A DNA stretch of 64,000 nt from Parvibaculum sp. (GCA_031291615.1 JARLIS010000005.1:1-64000); one strand, 5' to 3'. Counted from the first letter of the stretch, positions 19,713-28,158 are shown. Numbers and translations: made by a program. Notes: generated by a model not told the origin, from the sequence alone.

Positions 19713-20647
19713 GCCAGCGCCTCTTTCAGCGCCTTGGCGGCCGCCTTCACCGCGGCGCGCGACACGTCGAGCGCGCCCTGAAGGTTGAAGAAGCCGTGGA
19801 TCATGCCTTCATAATTGACGTATTCGACCGAAACGCCCGCCGCCTTCAGCGCCTCGGCATAGGCCCGGCCCTCGTCGCGCAAGGGATCGAAGCCGGCCGT
19901 GACGATATAGGCCGAGGGCAACCCGGCAAGAGACGCGGCCTTCAGCGGCGCGACGCGCGGATCGTTGCGGTCGGCGCCGCCGAGATAATGATCGAAGAAC
20001 CAGATCATGCCGTCGCGTTCGAGAAAATGCCCGGTCGCAAACGATGTATAGGAGCCCGTATCCACATCGGTGTCGGTGACGGGATAGATGAGAAGCTGGA
20101 AGGAGACGCGCGGTCCCTTCTGCGCGCGCGCAAGCTGCGACACGACGGCGGCGAGATTGCCGCCCGCGCTGTCACCCGCAACCGCGATGCGGTTCGGATC
20201 GACGCCGATCTTCGAGGCATTGGCCTCGACCCATTGCAGGGCGGCGTAAGCATCTTCCGCCGCCGCCGGAAAGCGATGTTCGGGCGCGAGCCGGTAATCG
20301 ACCGCGACGACCTTGCAGCCGCTTTCATTGGCGAGCGTCCGGCAAAGCGCGTCATGCGTTTCAAGATCGCCGATGACCCAGCCGCCGCCGTGATAATAGA
20401 CGAGCACGGGCAATGCGCCGCTGCCCGCCGCGACCGGCGTGTAAAGGCGCAAGCCGATCTCGCCGCCGGGTCCGGGAATGACCATGTCCTCGACCTTGCC
20501 GATGGGCAGGCCCTGCGGTTCGAGCTGCGCCGCCATCGCGCGGTACATCGCGCGCCCGTCCGCCACCGGCAGATCGATGATGCGCGGCGCGGTCGGATCG
20601 GCCGCCAATGCGTCGAGCAGGCCCTTCACTTGCGGATCGAGTGCCAT
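19709..20647 (-). CDS. Alpha/beta hydrolase fold-3 esterase (HSL family)
   Basis: This 312-residue hormone-sensitive-lipase-type esterase has the oxyanion motif HGGGW at residues 86-90 and the nucleophile elbow GDSAGGN with Ser160. An Asp in DPLRDEG and a His in MIHGFFN complete the triad. Start chosen at ATG 20647 (MALDPQVKGLLDALAADP), the usual family N-terminus, with GGAGACGAAAC upstream; 21 more in-frame codons upstream are basic and unlike the family. The coupled acyl-CoA ligase downstream suggests ester cleavage followed by CoA activation of the released acid. Confidence 0.88.
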   Translation of the reverse strand: MALDPQVKGLLDALAADPTAPRIIDLPVADGRAMYRAMAAQLEPQGLPIGKVEDMVIPGPGGEIGLRLYTPVAAGSGALPVLVYYHGGGWVIGDLETHDALCRTLANESGCKVVAVDYRLAPEHRFPAAAEDAYAALQWVEANASKIGVDPNRIAVAGDSAGGNLAAVVSQLARAQKGPRVSFQLLIYPVTDTDVDTGSYTSFATGHFLERDGMIWFFDHYLGGADRNDPRVAPLKAASLAGLPSAYIVTAGFDPLRDEGRAYAEALKAAGVSVEYVNYEGMIHGFFNLQGALDVSRAAVKAAAKALKEALA

Positions 20648-20720
20648 CTGTTTCGTCTCCCCGTATTTTTTCGTTGGGAGAAGTTTTAGCGGGCGCGCGC
20701 GCTCGCGCAAAGCCGCAAAT

Positions 20721-20749
20721 AAAAAGCGCCCCGCTTGGCGGGGCGCTTT
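20721..20749 (-). terminator. Intrinsic terminator
   Basis: AAAGCGCCCCG and CGGGGCGCTTT form an 11-bp stem with a 5-base loop. On the minus strand it is followed by TTATTT. It lies after the small hypothetical gene at 20814-21020. Confidence 0.85.
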
Positions 20750-20759
20750 GACCTTGGGT

Positions 20760-20820
20760 CAGTTTTGGGCGCCAGTTCTTGGGCGCCAGTTCTTGGGCGT
20801 CAGTGCATGAACGTCAGTGC
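20760..20820. repeat. 14-bp tandem repeat, about 4.5 copies
   Basis: Successive units begin CAGT: CAGTTTTGGGCGC, CAGTTCTTGGGCGC, CAGTTCTTGGGCGT, CAGTGCATGAACGT and a partial CAGTGC. The array runs from the terminator to the stop codon of the small gene, so copy-number change could alter its 3' end. Confidence 0.75.
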
Positions 20821-21020
20821 AATGTGTTGCCGGCAAGCGTGCGCCGGCCTTCCACCATTTCCAGAACGACGCCGCGCAGCATCCGCCAGGCATCGGCCCG
20901 GAGACGCTCGCCGATTTCCTCAAGCTCCTCGACCGCCGTGTCGGCATACTGGATCGCCTTGCGGCCATGCGTGTCGACCATATAGGCGGCAAGCAGGTTG
21001 AGTTCGTTCTCGGTCATCAT
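20814..21020 (-). CDS. Small conserved-looking hypothetical protein
   Basis: This encodes 68 residues starting MMTENELNLLAAYMVDTHGR, predicted mostly helical and acidic, with no signal peptide or cysteine. The ATG at 21020 lies 11 bases from a GGAG site; a GTG at 21032 would abut that site and is rejected. Balanced amino-acid content and a strong terminator downstream support a real gene. It resembles the many short alphaproteobacterial proteins of unknown function that start MT(E/R)xEL. I cannot name a family. Its stop codon lies within the 14-bp tandem repeat array. Confidence 0.6.
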   Translation of the reverse strand: MMTENELNLLAAYMVDTHGRKAIQYADTAVEELEEIGERLRADAWRMLRGVVLEMVEGRRTLAGNTLH

Positions 21021-21125
21021 GATGGGCGGCACTCCGTGGAAAAGGACATGCCTCCTCTTCGCAACGCCCGTGCCACGCCATGCGTCTGATAACTTCCTTA
21101 TGAATCAATCGGTTAGTCGGGCGCG

Positions 21126-21148
21126 CGCCGTCCCTCCAAGGGACGGCG
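21126..21148. other. GC-rich hairpin without T tract
   Basis: CGCCGTCCC, a TCCAA loop and GGGACGGCG lie between the SDR stop (21202) and the small gene start (21020), both on the minus strand. It could be a weak terminator of the SDR gene or a stability element. Confidence 0.35.
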
Positions 21149-21201
21149 GCAAAGCTTTCCCGAGCGCTTGAGGCCCCCCGGCAAAAATCGCCTGTGGATA
21201 T

Positions 21202-21933
21202 TCACCAAGGCTCGGCATGGGTGCGCACGTCGATCTCGAAGGACCAGGCGGCGCGCGGCTGGCTGTGCATCAGCATGTAGATCGAGGCTATGCCTTCAAG
21301 GTCGATGAGGCGGCCTTCCTCGGCTCGCTGGGCGGCATATTGCGGCGCGAGCGTCTTCAGCTTCTCGCCGCCGATGCCGCCATCGATGACGACATGGCCG
21401 ACATGAATGCCCTTGGGCCCGAGTTCCTTCGCCGCGCTTTGCGCGAGATTGCGGAGCGCACCCTTGGCGGACGAGAAGGCGGCAAAGCCCGCGCGTCCGC
21501 GCATGCTCGACGAAGCGCCGGTGAAAAGAAGCGTGCCCTCGCCGCGCGGCAACATATGCGCCGCCGCCTCGCGCGCGAAGAGAAAGCCGCCGAAGCAGCA
21601 GATGCGCCAGCAGCGTTCGAAATAGGCTGCCTCCATGCCCTCGACATTGCCGGGCATGTTGTTGCCCGCATTGTAGATGGCGAGATCGACGGGGCCTGTC
21701 GCTTCCGCCTGTCGCCAGAGCGCAACGACGGAGGCCTCATCCGTCGCATCACATTGGACGGGCGTCGCATGGCCGCCCGCCGCCTTGATCGCATCGGCGA
21801 CGGCGGCAACCATCGCCAGGGTCCGGCCCGCGACGAAGACATGAAGCCCCTTCGCCGCCGCCTGTTTCGATAGGACCGCGCCAAGCCCCTCTTGCGGGCC
21901 GACGCCGAGAACGATCGCGGTCTTGATGCTCAT
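21202..21933 (-). CDS. Atypical SDR-family protein lacking the catalytic Tyr
   Basis: This 243-residue Rossmann-fold SDR starts at ATG 21933 (MSIKTAIVLGVGPQEGLGAV). The cofactor loop is the variant GVGPQEGLG, and YNAGNN stands where NNAG is usual. After FTGASSSMRG the expected YxxxK reads FSSAK (Phe153, Lys157), so the catalytic Tyr is Phe. The fold and Lys remain, so NAD(P) binding is likely, but normal proton relay is not. It could have altered chemistry or a structural role. A 52-residue in-frame upstream extension is unlike SDRs and rejected. It is divergent from the GNAT gene and its leader. Confidence 0.82.
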   Translation of the reverse strand: MSIKTAIVLGVGPQEGLGAVLSKQAAAKGLHVFVAGRTLAMVAAVADAIKAAGGHATPVQCDATDEASVVALWRQAEATGPVDLAIYNAGNNMPGNVEGMEAAYFERCWRICCFGGFLFAREAAAHMLPRGEGTLLFTGASSSMRGRAGFAAFSSAKGALRNLAQSAAKELGPKGIHVGHVVIDGGIGGEKLKTLAPQYAAQRAEEGRLIDLEGIASIYMLMHSQPRAAWSFEIDVRTHAEPW

Positions 21934-22020
21934 GATTGTCCTTCCGCTCGCGCTGCTGCTGCCGGAGATATGGGTCGGTTCCCTAAAGGAACCAAGGGGG
22001 CGGGACGGCGCGGCGGCATT

Positions 22021-22048
22021 TTTGTTGATCCCGGCGCGCCCCTGTCCT
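22021..22048 (+). promoter_or_regulatory. Possible promoter of the GNAT leader
   Basis: TTGTTG and TCCTAG are separated by 17 bases. The -10-like box ends about 14 bases before the leader ATG at 22062, which would give a nearly leaderless transcript. The match to consensus is only moderate. Confidence 0.3.
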
Positions 22049-22061
22049 AGCTTCGCGCCCA

Positions 22062-22112
22062 TGACCGAGCGCCGCCACATCTCCGCCAATTATTTTACGC
22101 CGCACACATAGG
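22062..22112 (+). CDS. Putative 16-codon leader peptide upstream of GNAT
   Basis: ATG ... TAG reads MTERRHISANYFTPHT. There is no ribosome site, consistent with leaderless translation from a promoter just upstream. Its last codons and stop lie inside a hairpin (ACGCCGC at 22096-22102 with GCGGCGT at 22113-22119) that is followed by a T-rich stretch, and a second strong hairpin lies further down before the GNAT ribosome site. This is the geometry of a translation-coupled attenuator. I do not recognise the peptide, and conservation has not been tested. Confidence 0.4.
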
Positions 22113-22141
22113 CGCGGCGTTGCTCGATCTTTTGTTTTGAC

Positions 22142-22169
22142 CAATGCCGCCGCCCCGCCGGCGGCATTG
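22142..22169 (+). promoter_or_regulatory. 11-bp hairpin in the GNAT 5' region
   Basis: CAATGCCGCCG, a CCCCGC loop and CGGCGGCATTG form a perfect 11-bp stem, 50 bases before the GNAT start. Upstream is TTTTGTTTTG. With the hairpin over the leader stop codon it could form the second state of an attenuator. Confidence 0.5.
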
Positions 22170-22218
22170 TCATGAAAGATGGTCTCCGGCCGGCAGCGGC
22201 CCCCGAGGAGACTGCATC

Positions 22219-22716
22219 ATGAACCGCCCTCCACTGACGATCCGGCAAGCGACGGAAAGCGACTTCGAGCAGCTCTGCGACTTGTTCGCGGAGCTCGACG
22301 CGCTGCACCGCGAGGCACGGCCCGACCTATTCCGCAAACCCGCCGGCCTGCCGCGCGAACGCGCCCACATCGCCGGCCTGATCGCCGGACCGGAGAGCGC
22401 CATTCTCGTCGCCGCCGATCCCGGATCGCGCCATCTCCACGGCCTCGCCACGCTCATCGTCCGCACCATGCCGGAAAACCCCGTCAGGCCCGAACGCCGC
22501 CTCGTCGAGATCGACAATTTCGTCGTGCGAAAGGACGCGCGGCGGCAAGGCATAGGAACGATGCTCATCGAGCAGGCGGAATGCTGGGCGCTGCGGAAGG
22601 GCTTCGATGCGGTCGAACTCGCCGTCCACGAATTCAATGCAGAGGCGATGCGCTTTTATGAAGCGGTCGGATTCTCGACCTCGCTTCGCCGCATGACGCG
22701 CCGCCTCTCCGCCTAG
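22219..22716 (+). CDS. GNAT-family N-acetyltransferase
   Basis: This 165-residue GCN5-related acetyltransferase has its acetyl-CoA pyrophosphate motif, RRQGIGTMLIEQAE, near residues 108-121. The preceding beta strand is LVEIDNFVVRKD and the final block is FNAEAMRFYEAVGFSTSLRRM. It transfers an acetyl group from acetyl-CoA to an amine of unknown identity. ATG 22219 has a strong GAGGAG site 8 bases upstream. About 160 bases of possible leader with a short reading frame and two hairpins precede it, suggesting post-initiation control, perhaps by a translation inhibitor or amino-acid shortage. Confidence 0.88.
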   Translation: MNRPPLTIRQATESDFEQLCDLFAELDALHREARPDLFRKPAGLPRERAHIAGLIAGPESAILVAADPGSRHLHGLATLIVRTMPENPVRPERRLVEIDNFVVRKDARRQGIGTMLIEQAECWALRKGFDAVELAVHEFNAEAMRFYEAVGFSTSLRRMTRRLSA

Positions 22717-22720
22717 AAAG

Positions 22721-23266
22721 TCAGCCCGCGAAACCGCCCGCATCGAGAAACGTCTGCTCCTCCGGCGTCGTCACACGGCCGAGCAGCGCATTGCGATGCG
22801 GGAAGCGGCCGAAGCGGCGGATGATGTCGAGATGCAATTCGGCGAATTGCACGGACTCAGGGTCGCCGACGCGATGGGCAATGTATTCGACGCAGAGGCG
22901 CTGCGCATCGAGCGCCTCGGCATGCATGAAGGGCAGGTAGAACCACTGCCGCGCCTCGGGCTCGAAGGCGAGATCGTGGCCCCGCTCGATCGCCTGACGC
23001 GCGATTGCGAGCGCCTTGGGATCGTTCGCCCAGGCGCGGTGATCGGCGCGGTAGAGATTGCGCGAGAACTGGTCGAGCACGATGACGAGGGCGAGCGAGC
23101 CTTCCGGCGCCTCGCACCAGCCGTCATGCCGCCCCGCGCAAGCCTCCGCATGAAGCGCGCCGAAACGGCGGCGCACTTCCGCGTCGAAGACGTCGTTCTT
23201 CGTCCACCATTTCTCCCGCCCCGCGGCGAGCCAGAAATCGATAATCTCGCGCGGGCGTATCGTCAT
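22721..23266 (-). CDS. DUF924 family protein
   Basis: This 181-residue protein is of the DUF924 family: it begins EIIDFWLAAGREKWWTKND and holds VLDQFSRNLYRADHRAWAND and FYLPFMHAEAL, the conserved blocks. The fold is an alpha-helical TPR-like bundle and no enzymatic role is established. Its ATG overlaps the stop of the feruloyl-CoA-synthase-like gene (ATGA), so it is the second cistron of that unit. No substrate inference is possible from this. Confidence 0.9.
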   Translation of the reverse strand: MTIRPREIIDFWLAAGREKWWTKNDVFDAEVRRRFGALHAEACAGRHDGWCEAPEGSLALVIVLDQFSRNLYRADHRAWANDPKALAIARQAIERGHDLAFEPEARQWFYLPFMHAEALDAQRLCVEYIAHRVGDPESVQFAELHLDIIRRFGRFPHRNALLGRVTTPEEQTFLDAGGFAG

Positions 23267-25128
23267 ACGACGATGACGTCGGGATGCGTCTCGCCGTCAT
23301 AGAGCCGCGCAACGAGATGCGCGCGGCGCTCCATGGTCGCGCGCTGGTTCACATATCCCTTGTCGGTGATCTCGTGGCCGTCGATGGAGGGCGGCTCGGT
23401 CATCAGGATGATGCGGGCGATGCGCGTGGACGATCCGCCGCCCGCCTTGTTGTGGCGCTGTAACCGCTCGCGCACATAATCGACGACCTTGGGATGGGCG
23501 ACGACCTCGTCAGGCGTCGCCGTGTCGTGCAGTCCGGCAATGGCCTTCGCCGCTGCGATATTTGGCCAGGCGAGAAGCGCGATGTCGGGCTTGTCGAGGC
23601 CGCAGACGACCGCGTCCTGAATGATGGGCGTACAGGCGGCGACGACATCGGCGCGCAGCGTGCCGGTCGAAACCCATGTGCCCGACGAGAGCTTGAAGTC
23701 CTCCGTCACGCGCCCGTCGAAGACGAGCCCTTCCTCCGGCCTGTCGGGATCGAGGAAGCGCGCGGCATCGCCCAGCGAGTAATAGCCTTCCTCGTCGAAG
23801 GCTTCCGAGGTCTTCTTGGGATCGTTGAGATAGCCCGGCGTCACCGTCGGACCCTTCACGCGCACTTCGAGCTTGGTGCCGTTCGGCACGAGCTTCAGCG
23901 TGATGCCGGGAAGCGGCAGGCCGATGAGGCCGACGCGCTCGGTGACCCAATGCACCACCGTCACGCCCTGCGTCTCGGTCGCGCCATACATGGTGGTGAG
24001 CGGCATGCGATAGCCCGTCTCGGCGATGGCGAGCGCCTGCATGCGGTCGTAGATGTCGCTCGACAGCGTCGCGCCGCCATAGCCCATATATTCGAGATTG
24101 CGGAAGAAGGAGGCGCGCAGCGTCGCATCCTTCTCCATCGCATCCGCCAGCATGGCGAAGGCGACGGGCGCCGAGCCGAAAACGCGCGGCGACACATCGC
24201 GCAGATTGCGGATCGTCTCGTTGAAGAGGCCGGGCACGGGCTTGCCATTGTCGAGATGCACCGTGCCGCCGGCGTTCAGATTGCCGTTGAAGCCGATATT
24301 GCCTGCGGAAATATGGTTCCACGGCATCCATTCGAGGCTCTGGGGCACTTCGTCGGGATTGGCCTCCTCGGTGCGGAGCGCCTCCTGGCCGGCGACGACC
24401 GCCATCATCATGCGATGCGTCTGGAGAACGCCCTTGGGCATGCCGGTCGAACCCGACGTGAAGAGATACTTCGCCACCGTGTCATGGGTGATCCGGTCCA
24501 TCGAGCGCGCAACCTCGGCGGAGACCGCCGTGCGGATGAGATCGCCATAGGAGAGCGTCTTGACGCCCGGCACTTCGCCCTCGACGGTCACAACCTCGAC
24601 GCCTTCGGGCGCGACGGCCTGAATGGCCTTGGCGAACATGGCCGCCTTGTCGGCGAAGATCACGGCGGGCTTCGTCAGCGCCACGACATGGCGGAGCTTG
24701 GAATAATCCGAACTCATCAGCGAATAGGGAACGCTGACGGGCGCGACGGGCACGCCCGCCTTCATGGCGCCGAGCGTCATCACCGCATGCGGAATGGAAT
24801 TGCCCGACAGGATGAGAAGCGGCGTCTGCTGGCCGAGCCCGCGCGCGAGCAGCGCTGATGCAACCGCAGAGGAGGCGCGGTCGGCCTCGCCATAGGTGAT
24901 GTAGGTCCAGGCGCCGGACTGATCGCGCTCGCCGATGAAATTGCGCTCGGAATGGAGCGCGGCCTTCTCGGCGAGGAGATGGACGGTCGAGCGCTTCATC
25001 TCGCCCAGCGGATGGTCGCACGAGACGTAGATCGTGCCGTCCGGCTTGCGGGTGACGGTGATCTTGGGCGCCTTCTGCTTCAGCGGCTTGAAGGGCGGCA
25101 GCGTGGTCTTCTCGACGGCAAGGCTCAT
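23263..25128 (-). CDS. Feruloyl-CoA synthase-like acyl-CoA ligase
   Basis: This 621-residue ANL ligase has a long N-terminal lead (FKPLKQKAPKITVTRKPDG), the adenylation loop LFTSGSTGMPKG near residue 226 and TTMYGATETQG. Its C-terminus, EPPSIDGHEITDKGYVNQRA then TMERRAHLVARLY, is characteristic of feruloyl-CoA synthases; in these the usual C-terminal Lys region is rearranged. The family activates ferulate, coumarate or caffeate to CoA thioesters for side-chain removal. No enoyl-CoA hydratase/aldolase is adjacent, so the substrate may differ. ATG 25128 begins MSLAVEKTTLPPF. Confidence 0.82.
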   Translation of the reverse strand: MSLAVEKTTLPPFKPLKQKAPKITVTRKPDGTIYVSCDHPLGEMKRSTVHLLAEKAALHSERNFIGERDQSGAWTYITYGEADRASSAVASALLARGLGQQTPLLILSGNSIPHAVMTLGAMKAGVPVAPVSVPYSLMSSDYSKLRHVVALTKPAVIFADKAAMFAKAIQAVAPEGVEVVTVEGEVPGVKTLSYGDLIRTAVSAEVARSMDRITHDTVAKYLFTSGSTGMPKGVLQTHRMMMAVVAGQEALRTEEANPDEVPQSLEWMPWNHISAGNIGFNGNLNAGGTVHLDNGKPVPGLFNETIRNLRDVSPRVFGSAPVAFAMLADAMEKDATLRASFFRNLEYMGYGGATLSSDIYDRMQALAIAETGYRMPLTTMYGATETQGVTVVHWVTERVGLIGLPLPGITLKLVPNGTKLEVRVKGPTVTPGYLNDPKKTSEAFDEEGYYSLGDAARFLDPDRPEEGLVFDGRVTEDFKLSSGTWVSTGTLRADVVAACTPIIQDAVVCGLDKPDIALLAWPNIAAAKAIAGLHDTATPDEVVAHPKVVDYVRERLQRHNKAGGGSSTRIARIILMTEPPSIDGHEITDKGYVNQRATMERRAHLVARLYDGETHPDVIVV

Positions 25129-25161
25129 GGGTCGGTTCCTCCGAAGTGCTTTATTGCGGCC

Positions 25162-25264
25162 ATCCTTCGAGACGCGAACCGGGGGTTCGCTCCTCAGGAT
25201 GAGGTATTGTGTAAAAAGTGAACCTCACCCTGAGGAGGCGGCAAAGCCGCCGTCTCGAAGGGCG
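25162..25264. repeat. Long palindromic intergenic repeat, copy 2
   Basis: It has the same plan as 7994-8087: ATCCTTCGAGACG at one end and CGTCTCGAAGG at the other, with inner CCTCAGGATGAGG and CCTCACCCTGAGGAGG. The loop sequences differ between copies, showing pairing is kept while the spacer drifts. Confidence 0.8.
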
Positions 25265-25273
25265 AGGTTCGCT

Positions 25274-26842
25274 TCAATTCACCATCCGTGTACGGCCTTC
25301 CCAATAGGGCGCGCGCAGCTCGCGGCGCAGGATCTTGCCTGACGGGTTGCGCGGCAGCGCCGCGACGAAATCGATGGTCTTCGGCACCTTGTAGCCGGCG
25401 ATGCGCGTCTTGGCGAAGGCGATGATGTCGGCGGCCTCGACGCTCATGCCGGGCTTCAGCACCACGCAGGCCTTGACCGCCTCGCCCCAGCGCTCGTCCG
25501 GCACGCCGATGACGGCGGCGTCCGCAATGGCCGGATGGCCGAAGAGCGCATTCTCCACTTCCGCCGGATAGACGTTTTCGCCACCCGAGACGATCATGTC
25601 CTTCACGCGGTCATGGATGTAGAGATAGCCGTCGGCGTCGAAATAGCCCGCATCGCCGGAATGGAACCAGCCGCCGCGCACGGCATCCGCCGTCGCCTCG
25701 GGCCTGTTCCAGTAGCCCTTCATCACCATGCCGCCCTTGATGACGATCTCGCCGACTTCGCCCTGCGGCAGCGGCTTGCCTTTGTCGTCGACCACGGCGA
25801 TCTGCATGTTGGAATAGGGAATGCCGCAGGAGCGCAGCTTGCCCTTGGCCGGATCATGCGCCTCGGGCGGCAGATAGGTAGCGCCGCCCGTCGTCTCGGT
25901 GAGGCCGTAAAGCTGGACGAAGCCCGCATTGAAGGTCGCCTGCGCCTGGCGCAGCACATCCTCGGCGATGGGCGAGGCGCCGTAGAGAATCTGGCGCAGC
26001 GACGACACATCCGTCGTCTTGATATTGGGCTGCTGGAGGAGAAACAGGATCACCGCCGGCACCATGAAGGCGATGTTGATCTTCTCGCTTTCGATGAGCT
26101 TCAGGATCGCCTGCGGATCGACATCCTTGAGGATGATGTTCTTCGTGCCATGCACATGGCCGATGACACCGATATTGACGCCCGCCACGTGAAAGAGCGG
26201 CATGCAGACGAGATTGACCTCGCCGCGCTGCCAGTTGGCCCAGCCCGAGGCTTCGCCCGCAACGAAGGTGGCGAGATAATTGGCATTGGTGAGCTGCACG
26301 CCCTTGGGGTGGCCCGTCGTGCCGCTCGTATAGAGCTGGATCACATCGTCGTCGTCCGCGCTTGGCAGCATCGGATCGGTGGCGTGGAAGCTGTCGCGCC
26401 ACTCGCTGAAGGAAATCCAGTCGACGCGGCCGCCATCGAGCGCCACCACGCGCCGCACGCTCGGGCATTCGGACAGAACCTGCGCCACCGTGTCGTAGAA
26501 TTCCGCGCCGACGAAAAGCACTTCCACCTTGGCGTCGTTGAGCACATAGGCGACTTCCGGCGGGGCAAGGCGCCAGTTGACGCCGACGACCACGGCCTTG
26601 GCCTTGAAGGCGCCGTGCAGCATCTCGAAATAGCGATCCGAATTCTTGCCGATGAAGCCGACGCGCGCGCCGGGCTTGCAGCCTTCCGCTATGAAAGCCT
26701 GCGCCACCCGGTTCGACAATTCGTTGAGCTGCCCGTAGGTCGTCGCGCGCCCCTCGAAGACATGGGCGACATTGCCCGGCGCGGCCTTGGCCTGCGCCCG
26801 CGTAATGTCGGCAACCGAACGGATATGCTCGCGATCGAACAT
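25274..26842 (-). CDS. Long-chain-fatty-acid-CoA ligase-like protein
   Basis: This 522-residue acyl-CoA synthetase has LYTSGTTGHPKG near residue 168, YGLTETTGGATYLPP as the adenine motif and YIHDRVKDMIVSGGENVYPAE as the hinge. C-terminal LPRNPSGKILRREL carries the catalytic Lys. ATG 26842 (MFDREHIRSVAD) has a perfect AGGGGAGGAA site; a 50-residue in-frame upstream extension is basic and rejected. It is divergent from the CMD/SDR/MBL operon across 195 bases and may be coregulated with it. Fatty acid activation is the family expectation; chain length is unknown. Confidence 0.88.
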   Translation of the reverse strand: MFDREHIRSVADITRAQAKAAPGNVAHVFEGRATTYGQLNELSNRVAQAFIAEGCKPGARVGFIGKNSDRYFEMLHGAFKAKAVVVGVNWRLAPPEVAYVLNDAKVEVLFVGAEFYDTVAQVLSECPSVRRVVALDGGRVDWISFSEWRDSFHATDPMLPSADDDDVIQLYTSGTTGHPKGVQLTNANYLATFVAGEASGWANWQRGEVNLVCMPLFHVAGVNIGVIGHVHGTKNIILKDVDPQAILKLIESEKINIAFMVPAVILFLLQQPNIKTTDVSSLRQILYGASPIAEDVLRQAQATFNAGFVQLYGLTETTGGATYLPPEAHDPAKGKLRSCGIPYSNMQIAVVDDKGKPLPQGEVGEIVIKGGMVMKGYWNRPEATADAVRGGWFHSGDAGYFDADGYLYIHDRVKDMIVSGGENVYPAEVENALFGHPAIADAAVIGVPDERWGEAVKACVVLKPGMSVEAADIIAFAKTRIAGYKVPKTIDFVAALPRNPSGKILRRELRAPYWEGRTRMVN

Positions 26843-27037
26843 CGGCCTTCCTCCCCTGATGGAATGGCGGCTCCGGCCTTGGCGGCGGGCCTTATTGTTA
26901 GACCGGAGTTTAGCGACGATTTTGGCCGGGGCAAGCGGAGGGGAGAAGCCCGCCCGCGCTTCCCGCTGGACGCTGGGGAAGTTCGCCCCCAAACTGGCCC
27001 CAACAAAAATAAAGTCATGCCGTCAGGGAGGTTCACG

Positions 27038-27589
27038 ATGGCTCGCATTCCCTATTTCGATCCCGAAAAAGCCGAAGGCCGCGCCAAGGAGGTCTACAAG
27101 AAGCTCCCCAAGCTCAACATCTTCCGCATGCTCGGCCATTCGGGCGACATGATCGACGGCTTCATCAAGCTCGGCAACGCGATCCTCGTCTATTCGAAGC
27201 TCGATCCGGTGCTGCGCGAAATCGCCATCGTCCGCACGGGCGTTTTGCGCGGATCGAAATACGAAGTCTTCCAGCATGAGCGCATCTCGCGCCAGCTCGG
27301 CATGTCGGAAGACCTCATCAAGGCGATCCATGAAGGCCCGGACGCAAAGGCCTTCAACGAGATGCAGCGCCTCGTCATGCGCTTCACCGACGATGTGGTG
27401 AAGAACACCCGCGCGTCGGACGCCACATTCAATCCGCTGAAGGAAAAACTCTCCTACAAGGAATTGCAGGAGCTTGTCGTCACCATCGGCTATTACACGA
27501 TGGTGAGCTGCTTCCTCGAAACCTTCGATGTCGATATCGAGGAAAAAGGCAAGGAAGGGACCGTGAAGCTGCCGGGCATGGCGAACTGA
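27038..27589 (+). CDS. Carboxymuconolactone decarboxylase/AhpD-fold protein, no CxxC (1)
   Basis: This 183-residue helical protein is of the CMD/AhpD superfamily. The core reads LREIAIVRTGVLRGSKYEVF followed by QHERISRQLGMSEDLI. The Glu and His of the family are kept, but the redox CxxC of AhpD is replaced by GSKY, arguing against peroxidase-reductase activity. ATG 27038 has an ideal AGGGAGG site. The next paralogue begins 2 bases after its stop. Functions in this subgroup are unclear; a decarboxylase or isomerase-like role is possible. Confidence 0.82.
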   Translation: MARIPYFDPEKAEGRAKEVYKKLPKLNIFRMLGHSGDMIDGFIKLGNAILVYSKLDPVLREIAIVRTGVLRGSKYEVFQHERISRQLGMSEDLIKAIHEGPDAKAFNEMQRLVMRFTDDVVKNTRASDATFNPLKEKLSYKELQELVVTIGYYTMVSCFLETFDVDIEEKGKEGTVKLPGMAN

Positions 27590-27591
27590 CC

Positions 27592-28158
27592 ATGGCGCGC
27601 CTTCCCTATCCCGATCCCAGGACGCTGCCAGAGGCAAATGCGAAGCTTCTGGAAACCCTGCCGCCCTTGAACATCTTCCGCATGATTGCGGGCTCCGGCG
27701 CCTCCTTCGTGCCCTTCATGGCGCTCATCAACGCCTATCTGAACGAGGGAACGCTGGCGGCGGAACTGCGCGAACTCGTGATCCTGCGCGTCGGCCACCT
27801 TTGCGGCTCGGCCTATGAGCTCCACCAGCATGTCCGCGTCTCGCGCACGCTCGGCCTTTCGGAGGCGCGCATCGCGGCCACTGCGGGCACCCTGCCCTCA
27901 CCGGCCTTCACCGCCGCCGAAAATGCGGCGCTGGCGCTTGCCGACGATCTCACCGCCCATGTGAAGGCGGATGCAAAGCTGTTTGAAAATGCGCGCAAGC
28001 ATCTCGGCGACACCGGCGTGCAGGAACTCGTGATCGTCATCGGCGTCTATCTCCTCGTCTGCCGCTATCTCGAAACGCTGGAAATCGAGCTTGAGGAAAA
28101 GGACATCGAAGGCAGCGGCCTCGATGAAATCAGGAAAAGCGTGAACGCCCATGGCTGA
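27592..28158 (+). CDS. Carboxymuconolactone decarboxylase/AhpD-fold protein, no CxxC (2)
   Basis: This 188-residue paralogue of the preceding gene has the core LRELVILRVGHLCGSAYELH and QHVRVSRTLGLSEARI. A single Cys remains where AhpD has two. Both proteins share an N-terminal LNIFRMxxxSG block, suggesting they arose by duplication and may form a hetero-oligomer. The start lies directly behind the previous stop codon and the last 8 bases overlap the SDR start, so translation is tightly coupled. Confidence 0.82.
   Translation: MARLPYPDPRTLPEANAKLLETLPPLNIFRMIAGSGASFVPFMALINAYLNEGTLAAELRELVILRVGHLCGSAYELHQHVRVSRTLGLSEARIAATAGTLPSPAFTAAENAALALADDLTAHVKADAKLFENARKHLGDTGVQELVIVIGVYLLVCRYLETLEIELEEKDIEGSGLDEIRKSVNAHG

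Noticed and set aside
20760..20820. CRISPR array
   Set aside because: Units are contiguous 14-mers without unique spacers.
25535..27589. 684-codon plus-strand frame ending with the first CMD gene
   Set aside because: Only the part from ATG 27038 has a domain and ribosome site; the rest is antisense to the acyl-CoA ligase.
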